Part shown: in pieces, positions 49,186-59,204 of the stretch | Layout: every line of letters begins with the position of its first letter | Numbering within the stretch: the stretch's first letter is position 1 | Origin: Sambucus nigra | Taxonomy: Eukaryota; Streptophyta; Magnoliopsida; Dipsacales; Adoxaceae | Length of the DNA: 64,000 bases | Reading direction: 5' to 3' | NCBI GenBank assembly: GCA_949130495.1 | Contig: OX422221.1 | Span: 155,737,241-155,801,240, forward strand | The notes under the pieces: generated by a model | The model's database searches: none | What the model saw: the letters and a program-made list of their open reading frames with translations, nothing else | Told to the model about the DNA's origin: nothing | Translations under genes and position numbers: made by a program

Positions 49186-50244
49186 AATCTCCAGGGACAT
49201 GCCAAACTCTCCCGACAGACTGAGAGGGGCGGTTTGATGGAGGCCGATTCTCCCACAAAGATCCAAGCAAAAGACGCAAATGCTCGGTCAAAACGTCTAC
49301 TCGAAAGAAATTTAGTTCCCGAGGTGGTACGACCTGTGCCCAGCCAAATTGGCACAGAAACCGCCAAGGAAAATAAAAAGAGGTCTGTCTGAGACCAACC
49401 AACAGCACATATGAGTACTCTTCTACCTCCAGAACAGGCTGCAACTGCCCCTACCAAGGAACTGACCAATACAAATTCCGATCCCCATGATCCACAAACT
49501 AATTCTCCCAGCTCGCAATATCCAGCCAATATAGAAGAAGTGACGTGAAATGAAGTTGGGTACAACTGATAAAGGATATTCTGGAGGAGTCACCAGGCGA
49601 AGTCTTTCAGACAACCACATTAACAACATCATGGAGCTACCCCTCAAAAAGTCAGAACGACATTCTCTCCAGGCATCCAGGCCATTCAAGGTCTCCGCCA
49701 ATATCATCGCCATGTGATTGCGATGGTATGACATCCACGAAGTAATGGCTGCAAGTTGCGGGTCCACCAGCAGTTCCCCAGTCACCGGCAGCAATTTTAA
49801 AACTCGACCAAGAGCAATGGCTCCAGCATAGCCATCATCACCTACTTCCCCAAAATGCACAGATTGGAGCACCACTGGGAGGGAGATCATTCCTCCAGCA
49901 ACCAATGATCTGGCCATCGAAGGTGAAATATGAAGAAGCCCAGCCAACAAATCCTTAGGAGAACAGGAAAATTCGAGCAAAGCCGCAGCAACACTGGGAT
50001 TTATATGCATCATGGAAGAAAATTCCTCATAGGTTAGATAAACTTCATCCAACCCAAAGTGGAATACATGGTCTTCGGGGTACCAGAATTGTACCGCCGC
50101 CATCAGCATGTTCCACTCAATAGGCCGATTGCGCCACAAGGAGACTCGACGCATATTGAAAGCATCATAGTCGACATTATAAGAGCACATTGCCTCCAAG
50201 TCTTTGAGGTAGTTAGCAAACTCAAAGCTACCATGGAGAGCCAT
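49186..50244 (-). pseudogene. Element H antisense gene 2: DUF7745/plant-mobile-domain-like protein, N-terminal part
   Basis: On minus, an ATG at 50244 opens about 235 good codons: NRPIEWNMLMAAVQFWYPED, VFHFGLDEVYLTYEEFSSMM, then MAMILAETLNGLDAWREC and LLMWLSERL. This spacing resembles plant DUF7745 proteins (FWDP, CFTF, PTxEEY, PAILAETFRSL). After frameshifts near 49560 and 49440 it continues YSYVLLVGLRQTSFYFPWRF, then FGWAQVVPP. A TATA box lies about 75 bp upstream of the ATG. Element I is inserted at its 3' side; the rest is at 37957-38186. The function is unknown; relatives are found in Tat elements and scattered through plant genomes. Confidence 0.7.
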
Positions 50245-50317
50245 CTTGCAAGGCTAAGAGATAGTGGGCATGTAAGTAAGAATGCGAAGATGTGATGAAA
50301 ACACTCCACCCTTCCCC

Positions 50318-50326
50318 CTTTTTATA
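50318..50326 (-). promoter_or_regulatory. TATA box of element H antisense gene 2
   Basis: TATAAAAAG on minus, about 75 bp upstream of the ATG at 50244. About 120 bp further upstream, CCTGCCTATCGACAG (minus, near 50445-50465) resembles the CCTGCCTATCGGCAG of the LTR promoter of H. Confidence 0.65.
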
Positions 50327-50753
50327 CTTGAGAACCCTCACAAGAGATATAATCCCTGCAGAAATTGAAAGGAATCCTACCCACAAAATACAAAAGACTG
50401 AAGAGGGTACCAATCAAAGCCTTGAATTAATGGGACTGGACTGAACTGTCGATAGGCAGGACAGGGTGCTTGTCGATCTACAACCCCCCATTTTTAGAAA
50501 TTTCCCATTTTTTCCTCTTTAGTCAAATCAGAAAACTAAATAAAAATAAATTGATATTCTCATTAGAATTTCAAAATCCCTTTTCCTCCTTATATAATTT
50601 CCCTTTTATTTAAAAAACTTTTCTTTAAAAAATTCAAAAAATACTCCTTTTTATGATCTCAGCAGAAAAGTAAAAAGCGCATGTGCATGCATTCATTCAC
50701 CATTAAAAGATAATAAAAAATCTCCATTGCATTGCACCTATTTGTTTTCTGTG

Positions 50754-52948
50754 TTACATCAATTTTGCAGAAAATAAAAAGAAAAAGAAAAAACAACGGG
50801 ACTCAGCCCGAACCCACACTCCCTTTCTCACCCACCTTTCTCTCGAAGAGCTTCCACCCCTGCAACGCGCTCTCTTTCCCCTACGGTGAGATGATGCACC
50901 ACCACTACCCGAGCCAGAGTCTTCTACGGATGAAGCAGATGGCACCAAGCAAAAAGGAACAGGAACCGCATCCCGAATATGGGTAGTCGCCGAAGATATC
51001 CAATCTCTGATGTCTCTTAGCCAAGTGGTCGACACAAGGAAAAGGCAAAATCAGTATCAAAGCAGAGATGAACAAAATAGAAAAGAAAGAAAGAGAAGAA
51101 CATAAAGGTATACCGAAGGTCGGAGGACCTCCTCTGTCAAACCTAACTCCTACATATCCATCACATGAGGACGATGTAGCATAGGCACCATCCCTCCATC
51201 AGCCCGCTGAATATTGTACGAAGGAGTGTGCAATCGCACAAAAGGAACCTCTGAAGTCGCAGCCGTTGCAGATTCCTTCAGACCACCGCCATTGTGTGAA
51301 TATCCCACCCCCTGACTCGAACCCGTAGGAAGGAAAGGGAGGACATCATATATGCTGGGCGCTATCAACCATCTCGTCATACGTTGCATCCGTGTCAGTG
51401 TACAACAAGTAGGAGTCGTCGATCATCGCCACGATTCTCGCATCCTCCGACAGCAGTCGCTCCCGCCTCCTAGACATAGGAGGCTACGCAGGTGGCACCA
51501 CCACATCCTCCTCAGCAATTTGGCGAATTACCCTCTCCCCGAGATACCAAGAATGGCCGAAGTCATGCGCTAGTAAATGCCTTATCTACGCGTTCACCCC
51601 GATCGTCCCCGCATCCTGAATAGCTATCCCCCAGGGATAAAAGGTCATCTGAAAATCCTCAAGTAGGAATAAATCAATACAAGATCAGAAGGTGCAAAAA
51701 CCAAGATTGAAATGGAAAGAGTCTTACCCTACGACTCGTCAGGTCATTCAAGACCTGACACAACGCCTCCAGAGAGGGATCCCTTTGATTGCCGATTGGC
51801 CTTACGCCATCGATACAATCGATAAGAGTCCCCAACAGTGTCGTCCTTCAGAGTGATCAACGGGCTATTGCACCCAATCACCTCATAAAAGCACGTCTGT
51901 CAAAGATAAGAATTCACAAATAAAAAGAGACGCATAAGGAAAATGTAAATGCATGAAAGGAAAATACGAATGCATTGAAAGAAATGTGCAAACTGAAGAA
52001 TACATCAAGAAGGTACGTGGCTCCAGTAAAGGTTAGTCGACAGCACCGGCTGAATGAATCCAGAGAAGAGTAAAGGGTCGCCAAAGTCAGACTCACCCAA
52101 TCATAGAAAGGGATTTTCGAAAACATCCAGGTACGGCAAGAATCACAAGTGGACGACATCGCCGCTCGACGCCACCATGAAACCTCCCAACACCAATAAA
52201 ATAAATAATCGGGACATCTGCCTCACTTGTATCCCTCCCTCCACATCAATCACCTTTGCCAACAGCACATCCTTTAGTAGGGACAATAGAATAAAATCCC
52301 CAGAAACTATCCTCCCTATATCACCAAGTGCCACACGCACTGCCTCCGATCTCACCCGCAAAGAGAGATCCATCTCTATCTTCTCTCCATCACAATCCAG
52401 CCCCAACAGATGCTGCACGTCTATGGGAGTCACAGTCATCTACCCAAAGCCGAAATAGAAGGTGTGGGTATTATCCCACCACCTCTCCCCCAAAGCACAT
52501 AGGACCGCTGTCGAACGAGGTGTCTCATCCAGTGCAGATGCTAACCTCCCAAAACCTGCTGATGATACCACCCAACGCACCACAGGTGGGAGATGCTCCA
52601 AGACATCCGTAAGCCCCGTCGTCCCGTGGGCACACGTGTTCTTTAAAGAAATATCAGACTGGCAAAAAAGGAAAAAATCTGATCAGAAGTCAAGAAAGAG
52701 AGAAAAATCACCAAAATGAAAGGAATGCCAAAGGCCAGGTCACTTACATAATCGCCAGCATTCACTCTCGAAGAGCAAAGATATGACATCTCCTGTAGCA
52801 AAGTCCAGTCATCCGTAACAGGCTCAAACGCATCAAAGGAGTTCTCACTCCCCAAAGCAAGAGGCGCCCTGGCCCTCCACTCCACATTCGCCCAGTCTTC
52901 AACGGTCAACCACTCCCTGTGGACTGTAGTGCTCACAAAAGTGGCCAT
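50754..52948 (-). pseudogene. Element H antisense gene 1: plant mobile domain (PMD, aminotransferase-like) protein, spliced
   Basis: Exon 1, 52948-52748, is exactly 67 codons from an ATG (MATFVSTTVHREWL) to a canonical donor GTAAGTGA. Exon 2 runs from about 52639 to 52020, with ALGERWWDNTHTFYFGFG, a stop, then MTVTPIDVQHLLGL and YDWVSLTLATLYSSL. Exon 3 is 51896-51728, between acceptor TTTGACAG and donor GTAAGAC, with YRLYRWRKANRQSKG. Exon 4 starts after TTTTCAG near 51650, with MTFYPWGIAIQDAG and WYLGERVIRQ. A Ser/Gly/Arg-rich tail ends near 50754. The order matches the plant mobile domain. The stops and frameshifts indicate a pseudogene; its function in retroelements is unknown. Confidence 0.75.
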
Positions 52949-53040
52949 TTCTTGAAAATCAAAATGCCCGAACGATTTGCAGAGAAATCGTAGAAAGAGA
53001 GAAAGCAAAGAAGCAGTGAAAAAATGAAGGGATTTTCCCC

Positions 53041-53105
53041 TTTATATAGGATGCCAAAATGCCATGCCGATCGGCACTGACCCCAACCATACCAATCGGC
53101 ACTGA
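53041..53105 (-). promoter_or_regulatory. Promoter of element H antisense gene 1
   Basis: TATATAAA on minus at 53048-53041, about 95 bp upstream of the ATG. Just upstream, within 60 bp, are GTGCCGATCGGCATGG and AGTGCCGATTGGTATGG, related to the TGCCGATAGG and CTGATTGGCAG motifs of the LTR promoter at the same distance from the TATA box. Confidence 0.7.
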
Positions 53106-53550
53106 CTCCTTACCTTCCTGAGGCAGTCCAAAAGTCTGTGACACTGTCGAATGGCACCCCTCATACCATGCCGACCAACACCCCCCTTGAATTTCGTATA
53201 GAAATTCCCAAAAAATACCAGAAAGCCCCGAAAAATCCTCGAAAAATTCCTAAAAATTCCAGGAAGGATTCAGAACATTTTCACCAGGAAAATTTTGCAT
53301 TCCCTCAAGCGGAACCCCTCTTTCCCAACGGAATCCTCAAAAACCAAGTGAATCTACTCCCGGTAAAGCCCCGAAGGATCTCTAAGGATCGTCTGATCGC
53401 TTCCCCAGTGGAGTTTTTACAGCACCAAAATTGGTTGTTCCCCCCTGCGAGGCCTCCTAAGGAAACAAAAGCATCCCCAACTATCATCTCCCCAGCTCAG
53501 ATCAAAATCACAAGGTACTTTCTCTAGCAGAATCAAAATTGAATCTTTAT
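53106..53550. other. Spacer between antisense promoter and tandem array in H
   Basis: No gene seen. AT-rich with runs of CCGAAAAATCC-like words. Confidence 0.5.
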
Positions 53551-54150
53551 CCACTCTTAGGTTAGAATTAACCTCGGTCTTGGATCGTCACCTGAGTTAG
53601 GTCATAATTGACCTCGGTCCTCGATCGTCACCACTCTTAGGTCAGATTTGACCTCGGTCTTGGATCCCCACCTGAGTTAGGTCAGAATTGACCTTGGTCC
53701 TCGATCGTCACCACTCTTAGGTCAGAATTGACCTCAGTCTTGGATCGTCACCTGAGTTAGGTCAGAATTGACCTCGGTCCTCAGTCGTCACCACTTTTAA
53801 TTTAAAATTGACCTCGATCTTAGATCGTCACTTGAGTTAGGTCAGAATTGACCTCGATCCTCAGTCGTCACCACTCTGAGGTCAGAATTGACCTCGGTCT
53901 TGGATCGTCACCTGAGTTAGGTCAAAATTGACCTCGATCCTCGATCGTCACCACTCTTAAGTCAGAATTGACCTCAGTTTTAGATCGTCACCTGAGTTAG
54001 GTCAGAATTAACCTCGGTCCTCGATCGTCACCACTCTTAGGTCAGAATTGCCTCGATCTTGGATCATCACCTGAGTTAGGTCTGAATTGACCTCGGCCCT
54101 CGGTCGTCACTACTCTTAGGTCAGAATTAACCTCGGTTATTATATCTTCA
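53551..54150. repeat. 40-bp tandem repeat (80-bp higher-order unit), about 15 monomers
   Basis: Two alternating 40-bp forms, one beginning CCACTCTTAGGTCAGAATTG and the other CCTGAGTTAGGTCAGAATTG, both containing GACCTCGGTC and ending ATCGTCA. Dimers start at 53551, 53631, 53711, 53791, 53871, 53951 and 54031, each 80 bp apart. It sits between the antisense promoter and the 3' LTR of H. Confidence 0.95.
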
Positions 54151-54370
54151 CCCTAAGCCCGTAGAATTGTCTTTGACCCACATAATTGGTCACCCTCATC
54201 ACTTAAGCCCATAGATTTTTCTTTGACCCACAAAATTGCTCATCCCCAGCACACCCCTCAGGTCCTCACAATCGGCCTGGACCCTCTGAATTGGTCATAC
54301 CCCATCAAAAGCATCATGTGGTGTCTATTCAATGGTTATAATTTATTCCAAACTCCCCATAGAGGGGCTC

Positions 54371-56440
54371 TATAGATGCCCCATTATGTTACCCCTAACT
54401 CTCCTTAGGTCCCTAGTACCTCCCTTCATCACTACAAACCCAGGTCATACCCCGAGTACTGACCTAGAACCCATCGGGAACTCCTAGGCTCCGTTTGACC
54501 CAAAAGTCAAACTCTTCAGCTCGACCAAAGCTAAATGAATCTTCTAAGGGAACTAAAATACCTTTCCAATGGTCCGTCCCGTACGCAATTTCGACTTACC
54601 ATGCAAACTAAGGATCCGTTTGAGTCCGAAACATGATCTTAAGGCCACCGGGCGCTCCTGGGCTATATTTGACCAAAGTCAACTCTTCAGCTCGACTGAG
54701 GCTAAATGATATTTGAAGGGCACTAATGGTCTGCTCCATGTGCGATTCAGACTTACCATGCGGATGAATGATCCGTTTGACTATAAGAGGACATTGAATG
54801 CTTCCAGGTCTCGGTTGACCAAAGTCAACTCCCCAAATCGAGTCAAACTCTTTAGAATGTCAAAATATATCTCCTAACCTTTCCAATGATCCACCCCATG
54901 AGCGATTCAGACATACCATGCAGACGAACAATCCATTTGTGTCCAAACGATTCCTCATCAAATGGACCGACAAATGCTTCCGAGCAATATTTGACCCAAA
55001 GTTAACTCTTGAACCGGGGAGCAGTCCAAAGTACTTTCAAAGGTATCTGAATTACTTTCCAACGGTCGGCTCCGTGCATGATTCTGACCAATAGCTTGCT
55101 CTCGACAACCAATTTTCCGAAAAAGCCTGAAACACAATGCCAAATGGCAGGTTCCAGACCCTGCCTATCGGCAGGTGCCGATAGGGAGGACCAGGTCTAT
55201 GCTGATTGGCAGTGACCTGGTCCTATAAAAGGATTCCTTCACCTCATTTTCAGAGGGATCCCAGATTTCATAAAAATCGCTCTCAGCGAATCCCACAAAC
55301 CTCTCTCGAAGACAGCGCGATTTCAACATCCAAATCCCTTTCTAACTTCAACTTTTCATCTTCCTTTTCATCAAACTTGGTGAATTATCCACTCTCCATC
55401 ATCATCTAAGTGAAATGTATGCTCTCCAACAATCAAGCTCAAGCTCAAGATCTTCAAGAAGGTCCAACTTTCTCAACTTTTTCTCCAAATTCTCTTAAAT
55501 TCGTAATAACTTGTTTTATTACCTAGCACTTTTATTATCTCATCTCACACATCCTAATATACTTTTTATTTAGAATTATTGCACATCTCTTGTTTTCATA
55601 TAAATAAAACCCACAAATTAAGAAAAAGAGGGTTTGATCATAAATTCCAAATAGGGATTCTCATACTTTTTCTCATACTTTTTTGGCAACTAAAACACTT
55701 TTTCTGCACACATATACTCACAAATAAGAGACCCCACATTTGGATTTATGGGATAAAACCCACCCCTCGTTTTGAATGCAAACTACGTGGACTTTGATGC
55801 CTTTATAGGCTACGTAGGAGTCTCGGGGTAAAATCCGAGACTCGACTCCTATTCCCGCTTTCTCTCTTATTTTCTATCTTCTCTAAATCCAATTTTCTTA
55901 TATTCTATATACTTGTTCTTAGTGACGTATCACCCCATATGCGTTATCATTCCGTTATAGCAATCAACCTAGGGGTAATCGTGTAAATGTTATTTTCTAT
56001 TATTATTTTTATACCTTCCTACGGATGACTCGTTTTATCTCTTCCATGATACAAGTCGAGAATTCCTATCTCCACTATATATATACACATGCACACATAT
56101 CACGACGAAAATAAAGAAAGAAAATAGCAAACATCCATGAGAGACCGAAAGGGTGGAATGGGTGCCTAACACCTTCCCATTTCATAACTTAGCCTCCGAA
56201 CCCTTCTCGAATCATTTTGGTTTCGTATGAACGAGTATGTCTTTGGATGCCACCCTTAGGGATGGATTCCCCTTTTTCTTTTGTCTATTTTGAGTAAAAT
56301 AGACTGGCAACTCTAAATCTCTCTACATTTTCTTACCTCATCTCAAACGACGCCGACCGAAGCGCCCCCAAATTGATGCGCAGGACCCGAGGATCCTTCC
56401 TTTACATGACCGCCCGTGGCGAGGATCGAGGATGTCCAAA
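54371..56440 (+). mobile_element. Element H 3' LTR
   Basis: Starts TATAGATGCCCC, where the 5' LTR has TGTGGACACCCC, and ends GATGTCCAAA. A purine-rich AGAGGGGC at 54361-54368 is the probable polypurine tract. TATA box at 55224-55230. Perfect promoter palindrome at 55164-55185. Confidence 0.9.
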
Positions 56441-56445
56441 TTATG

Positions 56446-57110
56446 CCTTGTGATTGGGGAGGATACTGCGAATTTCTATGAATGAAGCCTTCATTCCAGT
56501 AATCCTTATGTAAATCAGGTAAGTTTACAACTAAAACACGGTCAACACCCCTCGCCTTAAGTACTGGAGTCCACCTTTTGTATGAGAAAAGACATAACAA
56601 AAATAAATTTTTGCAAGCCCTAAGTTGGTCCCATACAACACATATATGCTACGTACACCATTTATAATTTTTTAAACATTTGAAGTACACTGGGTAGGAA
56701 TAATGACAAAGTAGTGGAAGAAATGTAAAAACAAGAGACTAGGGGGAAATGTCAAACCCCCTTGAGTGACCAACATGGTATGAATCCAATGGACGTCATT
56801 CATAGTACAAATGTTCTGAGGAATGGTAACAGACTCGATGTCCACCTAATCAGGAATATTATAGCAATTTTTAAATTCAGAAAGAGATTTGTTATCAAAC
56901 ATCACCATTTTCTACACAAAGACCTAACTATAGTTATAGAAATGTTTTAGAATATAAGAACTAAATAATATTTACAGATAAAACTTAATAGCGTGGATAA
57001 ATCCTTGGGTAATCACTAAAGAAATGAAACTCTGATTTTAAAGAAGAAGAAGTTGAAGAGAGGAATCTTGGAAACGAAGTATACATATAAATAGAGAAAG
57101 ACACTTAACT
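56446..57110 (-). pseudogene. Element E antisense gene, 5' part, and its promoter
   Basis: On minus, 56600-56446 is open: WTPVLKARGVDRVLVVNLPD, then KDYWNEGFIHRNSQYPPQSQ. It joins the sequence at 27158 in an open frame when H and one TTATG are removed. A TATA-like TATTTATA (57096-57089 on minus) lies about 490 bp upstream, next to an inverted repeat ACTTAAC/GTTAAGT at 57103-57121. I do not recognise this N-terminal motif with certainty. Confidence 0.5.
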
Positions 57111-57333
57111 GATAGTTAAGTTTCACTTGAACGGTTCTCAAAGTATCTCAAATCACGAGTCGCGCTTCCCCAAGAAGATATTAACTCTTCACAGTTCCTC
57201 CTGAAGGCAAGCGCGCCCTCACCAACTTTCATAAATAACAAAAATGCAATTTCACTATTTCATGCTATGGGCCTACTAGCTCGATTAAAATCTATTATCC
57301 CAAAATTATAGGCCCAAAGATTTTAGGAGAAAT

Positions 57334-57728
57334 TATGGGAGATCATATTTTTACTAGCCTATGAGAGTAGACAAACAAGTCTCAATAAAAAAACTTGGCC
57401 CATCCCAAAACATGGATATGGTCAAATTAGGTACCAAGAATATCGGACAAGATAATCAAGTATCTTATTTCCAATCATCTATGGTGGAGTTCCTTAAACA
57501 ACTCAAACTCAGTAACGAATAAATCTAAAAATTATACTCCCTGAACCAGGGCAAAAGGATGAAAAAATTATAATCGCTAATAGACACTTAATAAGAACAA
57601 GTAACCTTTTTGTGGATGTAGGAAAATTGCCAAACCATGTACATCATTATTGTGTGTGATTCCTTTTACTTTCTTCCATATGTGATTGTTTTTATAGATT
57701 CTTTTATTGTGAATTTTTTGCATTCACG
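57334..57728 (+). mobile_element. Element E 3' LTR
   Basis: Begins TATGGGAGATCATATTTTTA and aligns with 17379-17819, with deletions and many substitutions. It ends near TTCACG at 57728, followed by GATAC, the TSD partner of GATAT. Confidence 0.8.
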
Positions 57729-58720
57729 GATACAACAACCCAATCACTTGAGTACCGATCACATATTTGATAGCCATTTTTATTGCTTGTAGGTGTGATT
57801 TTTTAGATTTTTCTTAATACCTACCACACACTCCTAAAGTATATGATACATTAGGAGGAATAGTGATAAGGTACATTAAACTAAGAATTATGATCCTATA
57901 CAACATATCTTCAAAAAATTTCCACTCCATCCCTTGGTCAATTGTGAGTAAATTCACTTTGAGTATTTAGTATGTTTAGTTGACTCCATGCCAAATTATT
58001 TGACCGAATCTTTATCATACTTTGTTTGGGATCTTAAAGTCACATTTTCCATTTGTTTCACTTGTAATCCAAGGAATAAATTTAACTCACTCATCCTGGT
58101 CATTTCGAAGTCATTCTTTATCTCCTCTGAAAAACTATAAGTACATTTCCTAATGTTGGCCTGAAGAAAATATAGCACATAAGTTTTAGTTACAAGGATA
58201 TTATCCCTAAGTTTTTACATAATAAGTGCACTGTCAACATCTTCTATCAAAAAACCATATTTTAAAAGATAGGAAATGTTTCATATCAAGATCTAGGAGC
58301 TTTTTCGAGGCAATATAAGGCTTTATGGAGCCTCAACATGTGATTGGAAAATTAGGGTCTTCAAAGCCCTTAGGTTATTTTAAGTACACAACTTCATTTA
58401 AAGCCCACTTGACAAACGAACTCTTGATATCCATTCAATATAGCTTAAATTTTAAATAAAATGCAATATCCAATAAAAGAAGAACATTCTCTATCCTTGA
58501 AACAGGGGAAAATGATTTATAAAAATCCGCACCTTATATTTAAGAAAAACCTTAAAATACAAGCCATGTAGTATTTTTAATAATTACATCATGTTCATCC
58601 TGATTTTTTTAAAACATATTTAGTACCAATTATGTTCTGATCATAATGTTGAGGCACTAATTGTCATACATTAAATCATTCAAGTTAATTTAAGTCCACT
58701 TTAATTGTGCCTATAAAATT
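57729..58720 (-). pseudogene. Copia element D: reverse transcriptase, right of the E insertion
   Basis: On minus, copia RT motifs in order: IIGTKYVLKK near 58640, diverged GFxxPNFPNHxLxLxKALY segments near 58350, FSEEIKNDFEMTRM and ELNLFLGLQVKQMEN at 58130-58040, SQTKYDKDSVK, then LQAIKMAIKYVIGT near 57775. The catalytic YVDD equivalent near 58170 reads YVLY, so both Asp are lost. The sequence stops at 57729 and continues in frame at 17378. Confidence 0.85.
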
Positions 58721-58871
58721 CTCATTTTTTAATACCCCTTATACACTTTTGGGTTAAATTTTACATGTAAAACATTTGACATTAGTAAGCTGAGTTCTCG
58801 CATTCACATCACTATCAAGATTTTCAATGATTCTAGATGGTGTATGCTCTCTTCGAACCCATGTAATAATT

Positions 58872-58875
58872 CCTC

Positions 58876-58909
<34 letters not shown>
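58872..58909. repeat. CT microsatellite
   Basis: (CT)n with one G interruption, inside copia element D. Confidence 0.95.
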
Positions 58910-58979
58910 ATTAAATTCTAATTTGGGAGAAGTTCCCTTACCATTCCTACAAGTAATACTAGATTATCTTGTACCTCAA

Positions 58980-59204
58980 CATTCATACTCCTAATAACCT
59001 TAGGATCTAGAACCTCACCCATAACTTCATCATCTAAAGTAATGGAACATGGAACATCATCATCAACTATCACATTTTATTATCTCCATCACCTTCATAT
59101 TTTCAAGTTATAAACATGATACACTCGACTATCTTTTGAATAACCAAGAAGTATTCTTTCTTGTCTTTTAGACTGAACTTGGTCATATACTCCGTATCAC
59201 TAAG
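58980..59204 (-). pseudogene. Copia element D: integrase C-terminal part
   Basis: On minus, TKFSLKDKKE, a frame change, then LGYSKDSRVYHVYNLK correspond to the copia integrase segment that follows the KCxxF motif. It is separated from the rest of integrase by insertion F. Confidence 0.75.

Larger units (their letters stand above)
27164..56440 (+). mobile_element. Element H: Ogre-like Tat retrotransposon, TSD TTATG
   Basis: The LTRs are 27164-29227 (2,064 bp) and 54371-56440 (2,070 bp). TTATG lies immediately outside both (27159-27163 and 56441-56445), a perfect TSD. In order: PBS, leader, gag, protease, RT, RNase H, aRNH and integrase on +, then two antisense genes on minus, a 40-bp tandem array and the 3' LTR. 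Element I (10,994 bp) is nested in the second antisense gene, so H alone was about 18.3 kb, within the large size range of Ogre elements. Protease and integrase sequence is Ogre-like. Confidence 0.92.
17379..57728 (+). mobile_element. Element E: Tat-lineage Ty3/gypsy retrotransposon with nested insertions
   Basis: LTRs at 17379-17819 and 57334-57728 flank gag, pol and an antisense gene. The target site is GATAT (17374-17378) and GATAC (57729-57733). Counting it once restores an open copia frame across the join, which proves both outer boundaries. Inside it lie the Del LTR G (24808-26738) and the Ogre-like element H (27164-56440). All protein domains carry disabling changes. Confidence 0.85.

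Noticed and set aside
49423..53008. PMD and DUF7745-like genes as host genes captured between elements
   Set aside because: They lie between pol and the 3' LTR of H inside its TSDs, the usual place for Tat antisense genes.
53551..54150. CRISPR-like direct repeats
   Set aside because: The units are contiguous with no unique spacers, and the setting is a plant retrotransposon.
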